Shown here: in pieces, positions 1 through 10,865 of the stretch
Numbering within the stretch: the first letter of the stretch is position 1
Layout: every line of letters begins with the position of its first letter
NCBI RefSeq assembly: GCF_027579695.1
Contig: NC_083570.1
Coordinates: forward strand, 4,185,001 to 4,249,000
Reading direction: 5' to 3'
DNA: 64,000 nt
Source of the DNA: Neoarius graeffei
Taxonomy: Eukaryota; Chordata; Actinopteri; Siluriformes; Ariidae
Program-made: the position numbers and the translations under genes
Notes under the pieces: model-generated
What the model was told of the DNA's origin: nothing
What the model saw: only the letters and a program-made list of their open reading frames with translations
The model's database searches: none

Positions 1-100
1 CATAATCGCTCATGTACAGCATAGCGCCACCTACTGACATGGGAAAAACCAAAACATTTATTCTTCAAAAATCAATATCTCATCTTCTATTTACTCAATC

Positions 101-310
101 TTGATCAAACTTGATACGCACACTCTTAACAGGTCACCTGACATATCTCCCAAATTTTGCGAACTTTTGCCACTGGGGGCGCTGTTTTCAGGCAACAATT
201 TTTATCTCGGCTTCTGATTGGTCAAACTTGATCAAACTTCACACAACAACTCTTCATAGGTCCCTTGACATGTATACCAAATTTGGTGAACTTTCACCAC
301 TGGGGGCGCT
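101..310. repeat. Two diverged ~83-bp direct repeats
   Basis: Positions 101-183 and 228-310 both open with TTGATCAAACTT and close with CACTGGGGGCGCT, with clear similarity between. This looks like a piece of an interspersed or tandem repeat that I cannot name. I see no gene in the flanking 311-640. Confidence 0.6.
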
Positions 311-639
311 CATTGCGCTGTAGCAGTTGCAGGAGAGGTGTTTACAATCATGAGGCACCAGGAGTATGTTGTTTTGGTTGCCTTAAACACACATGACTTG
401 TGGGGAATGGGTAGGCAGTCGGGAGCAAGTGTTGTAGCTTTACATACAGACTAATAGATGTCTAACAGAAGACAATCCTATGTAGCTATAGCTTGGTGAC
501 TGATGAGGTAAATACATTAATTTGGTTGGGAAGCCATGGCATAAAATGTTCTGTCCATGACAACATCTCAGCGCACCATGTACTCTGTGTCCAATTCTGT
601 GCTTTGTCGCCATTGTGGGAGTAATGTCTCTTGCCGAAG

Positions 640-1750
640 AAGCTGTGGAAGGTTTTTCGCGGGGACGCATGCCCCCGCCCCCCTTGGCCGCTGGCGCGAG
701 GGCCCGTCGAGGCCGCTTGCGGCTTTAATTTTATCCCTAATCTATCCCCAATGAGCAAGCCTGTGGCGACGGTGGCAAGGAAAAACTCCCTCAGACGACA
801 TGAGGAAGAAACCTCGAGAGGAACCAGACTCAAAAGGGAACCCATCCTCATTTGGGCAACAACAGACAGCCTGACTATAATATTAACAGTTTTAACAGGT
901 ATAACCCTCAACTGTCCTCATGCGGCCGTCCTTCACAGGAGTGGGGCGATAAAACTCCGACCAGACACAGGGCACCAGGATGGATCAAGCAGGTCCGAGG
1001 GGCAGAAGAGGCCAGCATCCCAATCCCAGGCCCAACATGTAACCCAGAGGGACAGATGGGGGGGGGGAGAGAGAGAGAGAGAGAAAGAAAACACGTTGTT
1101 AGGTATGCCCTAAAAATGACAAGTATTAAATCTGTGTGGTAGGCTCATCAGGCATAACACACAATGGCATGTTAATATGGTAAAATATATCATGACCTGC
1201 TCTGGCTGGATGCTTGATTGGGTGATGGGAGCACACTCCTCAGCAATGATGAGATGCAGATGGGACCCTTAGGGCTGGCCAAGACAATTCAGTTACATTT
1301 CACCGGGTCTGGGACATGCGACAGAATGTCTGACGGCCGATTCCCTGCAGGCTACGATAGCCAGTCGAGGTGTCCACCGTCTCCACCAAAAGATTTCCTG
1401 TTGACTCCATGTAACTCAGAGGGACAGATTTGGGGTGGGGGGGAGGGAAAGAAAACACAGGTGTTTAGGTATGCCCAATGTCACTTGAATAAGTAGGAAC
1501 AGTATACATATTGCACCGAGTGCAAGCAGGGACTCCGGCAACTAACTATGACAGCATAACTAAAAGGAGAGAGCCAGAAGGTAACACAGGCATGAGGGAG
1601 GCCCAGGACATAAAGCAGCCAGCCACCACACCGTCAACAAACTCGAGTGAGCAAGCGAGTGGGGACTGACAGCATCCATACATCCCAGTTTACCAAAACA
1701 CTCTATGTCTGAGGACCCTCCAGATCTACTCCTTTACCTCATAAACACCA
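640..1750 (-). repeat. Probable 3' UTR region of an L2-like LINE
   Basis: There is no convincing reading frame. The stretch lies directly downstream, in minus-strand sense, of the L2-like C-terminal coding fragment, so it is probably its 3' UTR or a related interspersed repeat. It holds a GC-rich patch near 655-725. A small module (GGGACAGAT, a G-run, GAAAGAAAACAC, then AGGTATGCCC) occurs twice, at about 1049-1110 and 1421-1471. The first copy carries a G(9)(AG)n run. The assignment is by position and a recalled resemblance to fish LINE tails, not by alignment. Confidence 0.35.
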
Positions 1751-2287
1751 TTAACAAAAGGCTTGACTAAACAGATATGTTTTCAGCCTAGACTTAAATG
1801 CTGAGACTGTGTCTGATTCCCGAACATTACTTGGAAGGCTGTTCCATAACAGTGGGGCTTTGTAAGAAAAGGCTCTGCCCCCTGATGTAGCTTTCACTAT
1901 ACGAGGTACCAGCAGATAGCCTGCACCTTTTGATCTAAGTAGGCGTGGTGGGTCATAGAGGAGCAGAAGTTCACTCAGGTACTGTGGTGCGAGACCATTT
2001 AGTGCTTTAAAGGTCAATAGTAGTATTTTATAATCAATACGAAATTTGATTGGGAGCCAATGCAGTGTGGATAAGACAGGCGTGATGTGGTCATATTTTC
2101 TAGTTCTAGTAAGGACTCTTGCTGCTGCATTTTGAACTAACTGGAGCTTGTTTATGCACTTATTGGAACATCCAGACAGTAAGGCATTACAATAATCCAA
2201 CCTGGAGGTAACGAAAGCATGGACTAGTTTTTCTGCATCATGCAATGACATTAAATTTCTTATCTTTGCAATATTTCTGAGATGAAA
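1751..2287 (-). mobile_element. L2-like LINE fragment, C-terminal ORF2
   Basis: The minus-strand frame encodes the C-terminal region typical of fish L2/CR1-group non-LTR retrotransposons: FHLRNIAKIR, then RLDYCNALLSG, VQNAAARVLTRT, LHWLPIKFRIDYKI and a terminal PLLWNSLP...FKSRLKTYLFSQAF. These lie downstream of the reverse-transcriptase fingers and palm, so this is a 5'-truncated copy without enzymatic core. It is fused in frame at about 2288 to a different LINE, giving a continuous 272-codon frame (1751-2569) that is not one protein family. Confidence 0.75.
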
Positions 2288-2607
2288 GAGGAGATCCTCA
2301 AAGTATTCCTTCCACCGCCCGACAATGTCCCCAGTCGAGGTCAACAGCTCCCCACCTGCACTGTAAACAGTGTTGGCAGAGTACAGCTTCCCCCTCCTGA
2401 GGCGCCGGACGGTTTGCCAGAATTTCTTCGAGGCCGACCGATAGTCCTTCTCCATGGCCTCCCCGAACTCCTCCCAGTTCCGAGTTTTTGCCTCCGCAAC
2501 TGCCCGAGCTGCAGCACGCCTGGCCTGCCGATACCCGTCGGCTGCCTCAGGAGTCCCGGAGGTCAACATGGCCCGATAGGACTCCTTCTTCAGCTTGACG
2601 GCATCCC
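2288..2607 (-). mobile_element. Second LINE fragment (pre-RT connector region)
   Basis: The minus-strand translation contains EAADGYRQARRAAARA, KDYRSASKKFWQTVRRLRRG and DIVGRWKEYFEDLL. This is the linker before the reverse-transcriptase domain in a common fish LINE group (I-, Nimb- or RTE-type; I cannot decide which). It breaks off at EDLL, where the L2-like fragment takes over. The other edge at about 2607 abuts the segmentally duplicated block that starts with GAACTGAATCTTGTG. It is a dead fragment. Confidence 0.65.
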
Positions 2608-3214
2608 TTACTGAACTGAATCTTGTGTTAATTATTTTTATTTCAGTTGTTTTCCATGTGTGTGAATGTGTATGAGGAGAAAATTAGTAGCAGAAGTGGA
2701 GTAAAGTCTTTAACTGAGTTTATAAAACACTATAAAGCACAAACAAATCTCCAAACTTTTATTGACTGCATTTTCATTTCTATCATTACAATGAGCTCTT
2801 TATAAATCTTAAAGATACAAAACATGTTTTTTTCCCTTTTCACTGGATATCAAGTCAATTATTCTTTTTTCTGTGTTTTAATTATATTTAAAACTTCCAA
2901 TCAAATCCATTTTAGTAAAATGTAGAGCTGCAACTGCTGATTATTCTGATATTCAATTCATCTGTCAACTATTTTTCATTAATTGATTTGTTTATTCATT
3001 TTTAATACAACAATATGTAAAATATATATTTGCAGCATTTTAATCAGCTCTAGTACAGAACTCTTTCTGAACTTGGCTGAATTAAATAACAGTTCACTAA
3101 CTACAATACAACCTGACTGACATTTATCAGATAGTCTCTAACAGGATCAGAATATTATCAAGTGCTCACATCAGCCAAATGAGCCATTCAGACTAATGCA
3201 AGGTGAGATTATTA

Positions 3215-3960
3215 TATACAATGTTTCCAGAAATGTTTGTAGATTGTAAAATATAAATTAAAAGAGAATGTGATTCTTTGCAAATCATGGAAATGCTGTA
3301 TTTCATTGAAAATAGTACAAAGACAACATATCAAATGTTGATGCAGAGAATTTTTTTGTTTATTTTTTAAATATACACTCATTTAGAATTTGATGCAAGC
3401 AACGCGTTTCAAGAAAGTTCCAGAAAGAACGGGGCATGTTTACCACTGTGTTCCATCACCTCTACTTTTAACAACACTCTGTAAATGTTTGGGAACTGAA
3501 GAGACTGCTGTCGTTTTGGAAGTGAAATGTTGTCCCATTCTTCCCTGATATATACTTTCAGTTGCTCCTTCATCAAGTTTTCTGTTTTGTTTAATCTGCG
3601 CCAGATGTTTTCAGTGGGAGACAGATCTGGATTTCAGGCAGGCCAGTTTAGCACCCATACTCTTTTATGACTGAGCCATGCAGTTGTAATCCATGCAGAA
3701 TGCGGTTTGACTTTGACTTGCTGAAATAAGCCAGGCATTCCCTGAACAAGACATCATCTGGATGTTGCTCCAAAAACTGTAAATATAATTCAGCATTAAT
3801 GGTGCCTGCCCAGATGTGCACTCTACCCATGCCATGTGCACTAATGCACCCACATACCATCATAGATGCTGGCTTTTGAACTGTGCACTGATAACAAGCT
3901 GGATGGACAGTCCCTATACTCTTTAGCCTGGAGGATGCAGTGTCAATGATTTTCATTTGT
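3215..3960 (-). mobile_element. Tc1-like transposon relic (family 2)
   Basis: The minus strand reads as a decayed Tc1/mariner transposase with VQKPASMMVCGCISAHGMG and INAELYLQFLEQ, characteristic of the region around the second catalytic Asp. After a gap comes a C-terminal part rich in LKVYIREEWDNISLPK-like sequence. The 3' terminal sequence (TTTGCAAATCAT, AAATATACACTCATTTAGAATTTG) matches the ends at 24180-24320 and 39480-39660. Frames are interrupted and the 5' half is missing. The counterpart in C2 begins at 56739. Confidence 0.75.
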
Positions 3961-5551
3961 GAAAAAGTTACTGAAGAGGCAACATTGCTGTGAGAATCAC
4001 TTATTCACAATCTCCCTTTTCTACAACAGCAACTCTGACAGAAGTACAGCTACAGTTATAACATGTGTATACACTCATTCTAATGAGTTAGCATTTCTAC
4101 ATTTACAGCTCATTCATCAGGACTTACACAGAGAAAACGCCACACCACATAATCTAGGACAACTAATAAACAGATCAAAAATGTGTAATTTAACAAAGAA
4201 AATCTAATTACTTTTTTTAAAAAGTGGATATTCTGCAGTTGCTGCACACCCACCCCTCTTCTAAAGGGGATGAGGTGCAGTGGGTGAAGATGTTCCACCA
4301 AAAGCAAGAGTTTTTTCATTAACTTGGCTATTCGTGCATAAAAATGCTTTTTATCTTTCTTGAGCCCCAACTCACAAATCTAAGCTTGAAGGTTGATTAT
4401 ATATATGGTAATTACATTTTAAGCTTGGGTTTTATAAAGCTCATGAGCTGACATCGTTCCTGCTTAGAATTATGACTAGGATACAATCAATCTCAGAATT
4501 CCAAACATGACTTGAAAAGGGGGTCCATTTCAGTATTACGAACTTTTCTGGATAACAAACTATTTGGACGTCCCCCAAGGACTTGATTAACGCGGGGTTG
4601 TAGTGTGTTTTATTTTTATATAGTGTGACCTTAAAATGTTGTTCTGTTCTGGCTTTATTACTGTTTATTAGTTATTTAATGAGAGGCTGCTGAATATGAA
4701 ACAAATAGAAATTTATTATGCTAAAGTCATGAGAGATCATTTTCTTTTTAAAATTTGAGTTTCTTGTCTGACAGTTAATTTTTAACATTCCCTTTTTAAA
4801 AGTAGACGGCCTTTTGATTTCATAAAATCGCTGAAATTTAGTTCTCTCTCAAATTTGGTCATTGTGATATATGGTTATTTCTGTAATATATATATATAAA
4901 CCCAGGCCATTTTGTGGCTGGTAAGTTATTTATTTTGAGGGGATTCCTCGCAAATAATGTGCAAGAAATCACTCGCTTCGCGCAGTCAAGCAGACAGAGG
5001 AAGTCCAGTGTGCGCCTGCGCAGGTTTTCATTGACCATGCACTGACCCAGTTACGTCATTTTGCCATGAGATGATGAGCTAATCTCAATAATATTCACAT
5101 TGCAACTTCAGTATTCAAGTTGTGACAGAAAATATGATGGAGCCAGTGGACCCTACACCTCAAATGCTGGTTAGTCTGTTTCTCCCTATCGTAAATATTG
5201 TAATTAGTGAAGAACATGCTGCAATTAGCTTGAATATGTATCTTTCTGAGGCGAACTTGAACCTGGTCACTCATCTTGTTGAAGTCCTTTTTTCACTGAG
5301 TGTATTCTAGCCAATTATTCAGAACAAAAATTATGTATTGATTTCACAATGTAAATATTATTCCCGTGCATTAGATAGTTTACGTAGAAGATTCTTTTTT
5401 TATCATTGCGATGGTGAAGACCGCTGAGCAAAAATGTGTGTAATTAGGCTATGCACCTATATTGCACAACTTCTGGTGAACAACCTCTCGATTCACTATC
5501 ATACTGTGCAGTTTATTTCATTGAGCAAGACAGTATACGGTTCTTTTTCAC
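3961..5551. other. Unassigned AT-rich stretch of block C
   Basis: No gene recognised. The one notable patch is at 4975-5060: a GC-richer stretch with TGCGCCTGCGCA (5011-5022, close to an NRF-1 palindrome) and TTACGTCAT (5051-5059, CRE-like), followed by a 62-codon frame at 5122-5310 (MTENMMEPVDPTPQML...). The frame is repeated in C2 at 58444-58632 with few changes, which recent duplication alone would explain. It may be a promoter plus first exon of an unidentified gene or element. Confidence 0.3.
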
Positions 5552-5810
5552 TGTGGCAGCGAAGGCGTGGTCAAGCACCGGTTTGTGAATGGCATGCAAG
5601 CCTGGTGAAGGTGCTATGTGTGTGTGTGTGTGTGTGTAGTGTGAATTTCTTCCCCTGGCTGAAATCACGTTGGTGCAGTGGCACACAGTTTATTTTGAAC
5701 CTGCTAAAAAGCGTGTTTTGTGTTAAGTGACAGTTTAAAAAATAAAAACTAAAGTGACATTGAGCCCACCTGCCTGTTTCAGTGTTCACTATATAAGCGA
5801 AGCCGTTACA
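5552..5810 (+). mobile_element. Probable solo LTR (fossil)
   Basis: A 259-bp unit begins TGTGGCAGCGAAGGCGTGG and ends GCCGTTACA (TG...CA). It contains an AATAAA-type signal and starts like the Gypsy LTR at 21374. Flanks are TTCAC and TTCAT, an imperfect 5-bp target duplication. Counterparts lie inverted at 30989-31245 and 46673-46911, and partly at about 58812-58990, so it predates the split of all four finTRIM blocks. A (TG)n tract is included. Confidence 0.45.
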
Positions 5811-6372
5811 TTCATCTTTTTGATTTTTGTATTTGCTCATGTTTTTGCCAAACGTAGTGATCAGAAGTAATAGCTTTTGGAATATGAACCCTCCACTACA
5901 TTTGTAACGCCACTAATACACTTTCCTAAACTCGACTTTTGTATAACCTCGTGAATTTCCTGTATAACCCACCCGTTTCAGACATGAGCCCGAGTAGAGA
6001 AAAAAATCTTTAAAGTTTGATTGAAGGAGTGACAGGATGTCTGATCTGTTCTCTCAGGTTGCAAATTTGCATCCCACAACAGGGAAACCCTGCCATGTTA
6101 TGCATGACATAGCATCTTGGATTAGGTCACGGTGAGGCAAGAAAAAAATGGCAGAGAATTTAGGGCCACATGGCTCGAAATTCATTAATTGTTCTTTTAG
6201 GGAAAAAAAGTAATAAAATTTGAAGTCCGAGTTTCGAATTCAGTAGCATTCGGTCCACTAAAAAAGAATTGGGTGTCAGGGAAAATTATTTTTATGGCTT
6301 AAATTAAAAAAAAATCTGAGAGGCAGTCTACCTTTAATTATTATACATTTACATTATACATGCTTTAACTTA
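5811..6372. other. Noncoding 3' flank of TRIM-C1
   Basis: This AT-rich sequence is shared, inverted, with the 3' flanks of TRIM-A (about 30570-30988) and TRIM-B (about 46200-46672). No frame or RNA gene is visible. It is simply the conserved downstream flank of the finTRIM unit. Confidence 0.6.
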
Positions 6373-6745
6373 GGGGCGGCACAGTGGTGTAGTGGTTAGT
6401 GTCGTCGCCTCACTGCAAGAAGGTCCTGGGTTCGAGCCCCGGGGCCGGCGAGGGCCTTTCTGTGTGGAGTTTGCATGTTCTCCCTGTGTCCACGTGGGTT
6501 TCCTCTGGGTGCTCCGGTTTCCCCCACAGTCCAAAGACATGCAGGTTAGGTTAACTGGTGACTCTAAATTGAGCGTAGGTGTGAATGTGAGTGTGAATGG
6601 TTGTCTGTGTCTATGTGTCAGCCCTGTGATGACCTGGCGACTTGTCCAGGGTGTACCCCGCCTCTCGCCCGTAGTCAGCTGGGATAGGCTCCAGCTTGCC
6701 TGCGACCCTGTAGAAGGATAAAGCGGCTAGAGATAATGAGATGAG
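6373..6745 (+). mobile_element. tRNA-headed SINE, C1-specific insertion
   Basis: The head GGGGCGGCACAGTGGTGTAGTGG with the downstream GGTTCGAGCCCC box resembles a tRNA-derived Pol III promoter. The body contains GTTTGCATGTTCTCC and AGTCCAAAGACATGCAGG, and the tail is AGATAATGAGATGAG. It is flanked by a perfect 13-bp target duplication ATGCTTTAACTTA (6360-6372 and 6746-6758). C2 has the uninterrupted site at about 59533-59550, so insertion followed the C1/C2 duplication. It resembles the DANA/Mermaid class of fish SINEs. Confidence 0.92.
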
Positions 6746-6881
6746 ATGCTTTAACTTAAATAATAAAGTGACTGTTTTTTGTCCAGCTGGATTGTGTTCG
6801 AATAAAACAGACGATTGACCAACAACGTGGCAACGTGCAGGAATTTTACATAAAAAAGAAAAAAAAACACACTTTTTTTTA

Positions 6882-8341
6882 CTATGGATCACACAATCTC
6901 ACAGTAGAACCAGAAAACCAGTAGAACGCTAACCCAGAAACTTTAAAGAACCCAAACCCAGCGTATAGAGTCTGAGTGAATGTGGTGTGGACTCTGTGGA
7001 GGAGCTTCATCGTGTCAGAGACGCTGTAGAAGGACAGAGTTCCTGCACTGTGATCCACATACACTCCTATTCTGGAGGGGGATGGAACTCTGAGATCAGT
7101 CTTAATGTTGTTGTGCCAGAAAGAAAGAGAAGAAGAAAAACACCACAGACTCCAGAACTGATTGTTGCCTCCAAACCCACACTCATTACCCAGTCCTTTC
7201 CTGCTGATGTCTTTATATGAGACTGATATGGACACACCACCAGCACCGCTCCACTCCACCTCCCAGTAACAGCGTCCACACACACTCTCCTTACACAACA
7301 CCTGCTCCCAGGAATCAAATCTCTCTGGATGATCAGAGTAACGCTGCTCTCTCCCACTGTTTCTCACCTCTCTTTTCTTCTCAGACAGAATGAGGCGACG
7401 ATGTGCCGTGTTGGGATCCAGAGTCAGATAACAGAAATCTAAAATAAAAGAGAGAAACAAACTGAACTGTGTGAACATGTTGGGTTTAATTCACACAGTA
7501 TATTTATATGAAGTGTGTGTGTGTCTGTGTTAGATGTACATTTCAGAAACTCTTCTCTGCTCTGTGGTTCTGGTTCTGAAATGATCTGAACTGCTGCAGC
7601 TGTGGAGAGAAAAATGGAAACATGAGTTTGTGTAAAAGATGGAAAGAGTTTAAAGTGATCCAGTCAGTTTATTCATTTTAAATCAGTGTTTTAGTTCGAA
7701 GTGTCGGGTGAATAAAGTGTCTGCAGAAAAGAAAGCAGGAGCATCGCTAAGAAATAACACATCACTGTGTTTCTCCAGCAGGAACAGCTCCTCTTACCAT
7801 GTGGAGGGATTTTGTTGAATTCCTCCTCACAGAATTCCTCGAGTCTCTTTTTCAGATCTGAGAGAGAATTCCTCACTCCATCAAATGAGAGATGTTGATG
7901 GACAGTGACGCTGGATGTGTGAAATGATGGTCTGTTCAATGTAGGAGAGCGACGTCCAGAAGCTAAAACCTACAGAAAGCAAATGAAATGTAAAACCCAC
8001 TTGTGATGTCAGACAGGGACATTTATTGTTCCCTTAATGAGAGGTGTTTTAGAGAGTGTGTGAGGAACAGCTGGCTCTGTAGATCAGACAGTGAGTGTTA
8101 CCTGGAGGAAATGGATGTGATCGTGTGTGTGTGAAAGCTGCTCCAGCTCAGTGACTCTCCTCTGAAGATCAGCAATCTCCTGCTCCAGTTGCTCCAGGAG
8201 TCGTTCAGCTCGACTCAGTTCAGCCTTCTCCTGATCTCTGATCAGCTCCGTCACCTCCCAGCCCTTTTTCTCCATGGAGCTGATCAGCTCAGTAAAGATC
8301 CTCTCACTGTCCTCCACTGCTGTCTGTGCACTGAGCTGTTC

Positions 8342-8390
<49 letters not shown>

Positions 8391-8591
8391 ATTTAAAGCT
8401 CATCTATCATTCCCTCTCTTACTGGGACTGTAAATGACTCGTTGTCCATGTTGTGTGTGTTTCTCGGAGCAGCTCTGTCTCTGCTCACTGCTCACCTTTA
8501 TAGTGTTCACAGCCTGTTTCAGCTCCTGCACCTTCTTCTGCTTCTCCTGGATTCTCTGCTGGGATTTCATCTGCTCCTCCTTTAACTCACT
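6882..8591 (-). pseudogene. TRIM-C1: finTRIM lacking the RING/B-box exon (exons 2-6 only)
   Basis: Minus-strand exons in transcript order are 8496-8591 (96 bp), 8102-8335 (234 bp), 7798-7969 (172 bp), 7540-7599 (60 bp) and 6882-7438 (557 bp with stop). All match the sizes of TRIM-A/B exons 2-6, are open and have AG/GT borders. The products would be the coiled coil (exons 2-3), a linker ending in [10 protein letters not shown] (exon 4) and PRY-SPRY (exon 6, with LDPNTAHRRL, CYWEVEW and [14 protein letters not shown]). No exon with RING or B-box cysteines is found upstream: the sequence before exon 2 runs at 8744 into a Ty3/Gypsy fossil. In the finTRIM family the RING confers E3 ubiquitin-ligase activity and SPRY confers target recognition, so a product would be a ligase-dead recognition module. 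I infer either a pseudogene or a truncated receptor; exon 2 has an in-frame Met (MKSQQRIQ). Sequence alone cannot choose. Confidence 0.75.
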
Positions 8592-8743
8592 CTGAGGACA
8601 AATAAAATACATTCAGCTTTTTATACAGTACGAGCGAACTGGTTCCATATTAATGTCAGTTCAAAGTACATTCATGTTTCTTACAGCTGTGAATGTTCTG
8701 TTCTCTGTGTGTTTTATTTTGTGTGGATTTTTTTGTTTTTTTT

Positions 8744-10865
8744 TGTGGCAATGAGGGTGTGGTCAAGCATCAGTTTGTGAACAGAGGGTGGGGCCAGGGA
8801 AGGTGAGTGGCAAATTGTTCTCACCTGTTGGTAACTCATGTGTGTGTGTGTGTGTCTGTGTGTGTGTGTGTCTGTTTTGCAAGAATGACAGAGTAGTGAA
8901 AAAAGGGGGAGAGCGAAGAGGTGGTCGTCTCCCGATTAGAGAACGCATGTATGTACGTATATCATATTTATTGTTAACGCTTAAAACTATTACTATGCCA
9001 TTCTTGAGGTTGCAGGCATTTATAAATAAAAAGTGAGGTCATGGCTCTGCGTATCTCCTTTAAAAACTTTAAAAATTTGGAAGTTTGTAAGTGAAGACAA
9101 ATGTAATTGGGATAAATGTCTCAAGTCCCTGTTATTTGCAGTACAAGAGGTCCCACAAGCCTCTGCTTGATTCTCCCCATTCAAATTATTATATGGGTGC
9201 AAGCCTCGTGGCATTTTGGATGTGCTGTGGGAAAATTGGGAGGAGGGACCTTCAAACAGTAAAAATGAAATTCAGTATGTTCTCAGCCTGTATGCAAAGC
9301 TCCACACACTCAGTCACTTAACCCAGGAGAATTTATGGCAGACACAAGAATGTCAGGCCTGGCTGTACAACAGGCGTGCGTGTCTTAGAGAATTCACAGG
9401 GGGAGATAAAGTGCTTGTATGATTGCCCACTTTGACCTCAAAATTTATCGCTGTCACGGGCCCTTTGAGGTCACACGGCAAATCGGGGATGTCGACTATG
9501 GAGTGAGGTGAATGGATAGGGGCAGAGCACTACAAATATACCACCTCAACCTACTAAAACCTTGGAATGAGTGGGTCCCCATGGCATTGGCATCAGTTGT
9601 TCCAGAGAGGACAGAGCTGTGGCCGGATGTAAAAAAAATAGTGACCACTCGAGCCACTCTAGTCCCCTGTGGAGACCACCTCTCATCAGCCCAACTCACG
9701 GAGGTTGCCAAGTTGCAAGTGGAGTTTTCCAACATGTTCTTGCCCCTTCCTGGCCACACTCACCTCATAGAACACCACATTGAGATGCCACCAGGGGTGA
9801 TAGTGCATTGCCACCCAAACCACTTGCCCGAACACAAGAAAGTGATGGTTTGGGATGAACTCAAGGCAATGCTCGAAATGGGAATAATCAAGGAGTCCCA
9901 CAGTAATTGGAGCACACTGGTGGTCTTGGTCCCCAGGACCGACGGGTCAGTCCAGTTCTGTGTGGACTATAGGCAGGGCCGTAGCCAGCATTTTAAAATC
10001 ACAGAGATCCGTGATGTGCACGCAAAACGCGCGCTGAAAAAATTTCAACATATTTAAATGAGAGGGTTGAATTACATGTCACACAAGAGATCTATTCCTG
10101 AAATTACTTTTAATGGTGTTTGAACTGAATATCATTAGTTTTGAAAACAAAAAATCATGTATGTGGCAAGAGTAAGAATAATTTAAGCTTGTTTAATGGT
10201 GTGATCTTGCCCAAGCAATGAGGACAAAACTGCACTGCTTTGAAAATGTAAATTTAACAGCTTCATAAAAGTGGACTGATAGTTACCATGAAAAAAAACC
10301 ATGTCTACTGCACTGCTTTCACTCCCCCAAGTCTCATTCGTTTTTGTGTTCTTGGTCTCAGAGCCGCACGCACGAAACAGACACAGAAGACAGAATCAAC
10401 GTTTAACATAATTAACAATGCACTTTTTACGGAGGCGTTTAATGTTATTCTTTATTTTTTTATCCAGTTGAATATTTAGTGTACAAATGTATTTTCAGCT
10501 CTTAAAAATGACCGAGGTCCGGACCTTGGTGGCCTCATAGCTGGCTGCAGCCATGACGATAGGAAAGTCACCATGGTGTCTAAATTTGACTCTAACCCAA
10601 TGCATTGCATTGACGTGTTGCTCAGTTGATTAGGTGCTACTCAGTTTATGTGACACTGAATTTGACAAAGGGATATTGGCAGATCCCCTTGACTCCTCTA
10701 TCCAGAGAAAAAAACTACGTTTTCCACAAAGTTTGGCTTACACCAATTTGTCACGCTTCCTTTCGGGTTATTCAGCGTTCCCACAACATTCCAGTGGCTC
10801 ATGCACAAAATTCTCCATCCACATGCTGCCTATGCCATTGCCTACTTAGACAACATCATTATATA
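8744..10865 (+). mobile_element. Ty3/Gypsy LTR retrotransposon fossil (C1)
   Basis: It starts with an LTR fragment (TGTGGCAATGAGGG, 8744 to about 8960). Integrase-region sequence follows (about 9030-9490), then the start of the reverse-transcriptase region with FCVDYRQ (about 9500-9973), and further RT-like sequence around TKGYWQIPLTP (about 10560-10860). The element is incomplete and broken many times over, and its parts are not in canonical order. It is interrupted by a hAT-like insertion at 9974-10555. It sits at the position where TRIM-A and TRIM-B carry a related LTR in intron 1, so the insertion is older than the finTRIM duplications. Confidence 0.8.
9974..10555. mobile_element. hAT-like non-autonomous DNA transposon within Gypsy fossil
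   Basis: This 582-bp insert begins CAGGGCCGTAGCCAGC and ends in the imperfect inverted repeat GCTGGCTGCAGCCATG. It is flanked by near-identical 8-bp duplications ACTATAGG (9966-9973) and ACGATAGG (10556-10563). It splits the RT region of the Gypsy fossil. No transposase frame is present. The same insertion is found at 62786-63367 in C2, so it predates that duplication. Confidence 0.65.

Noticed and set aside
3959-4207. Short open frames in block C spacer (also 4110-4370)
   Set aside because: They have no recognisable domain and sit in AT-rich sequence; their recurrence in C2 follows from recent duplication alone.
6392-6721. A 109-codon frame and similar frames at 16629, 24235, 24902 and 47144
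   Set aside because: These are translations of the SINE body; the same peptide recurs wherever the SINE occurs, on either strand.
8084-8383. Open frame starting with a Cys-Val repeat before the coiled coil of TRIM-C1
   Set aside because: The CVCVCV stretch is translation of the intronic (CA)n microsatellite across the exon 3 acceptor; the real exon starts at 8335.
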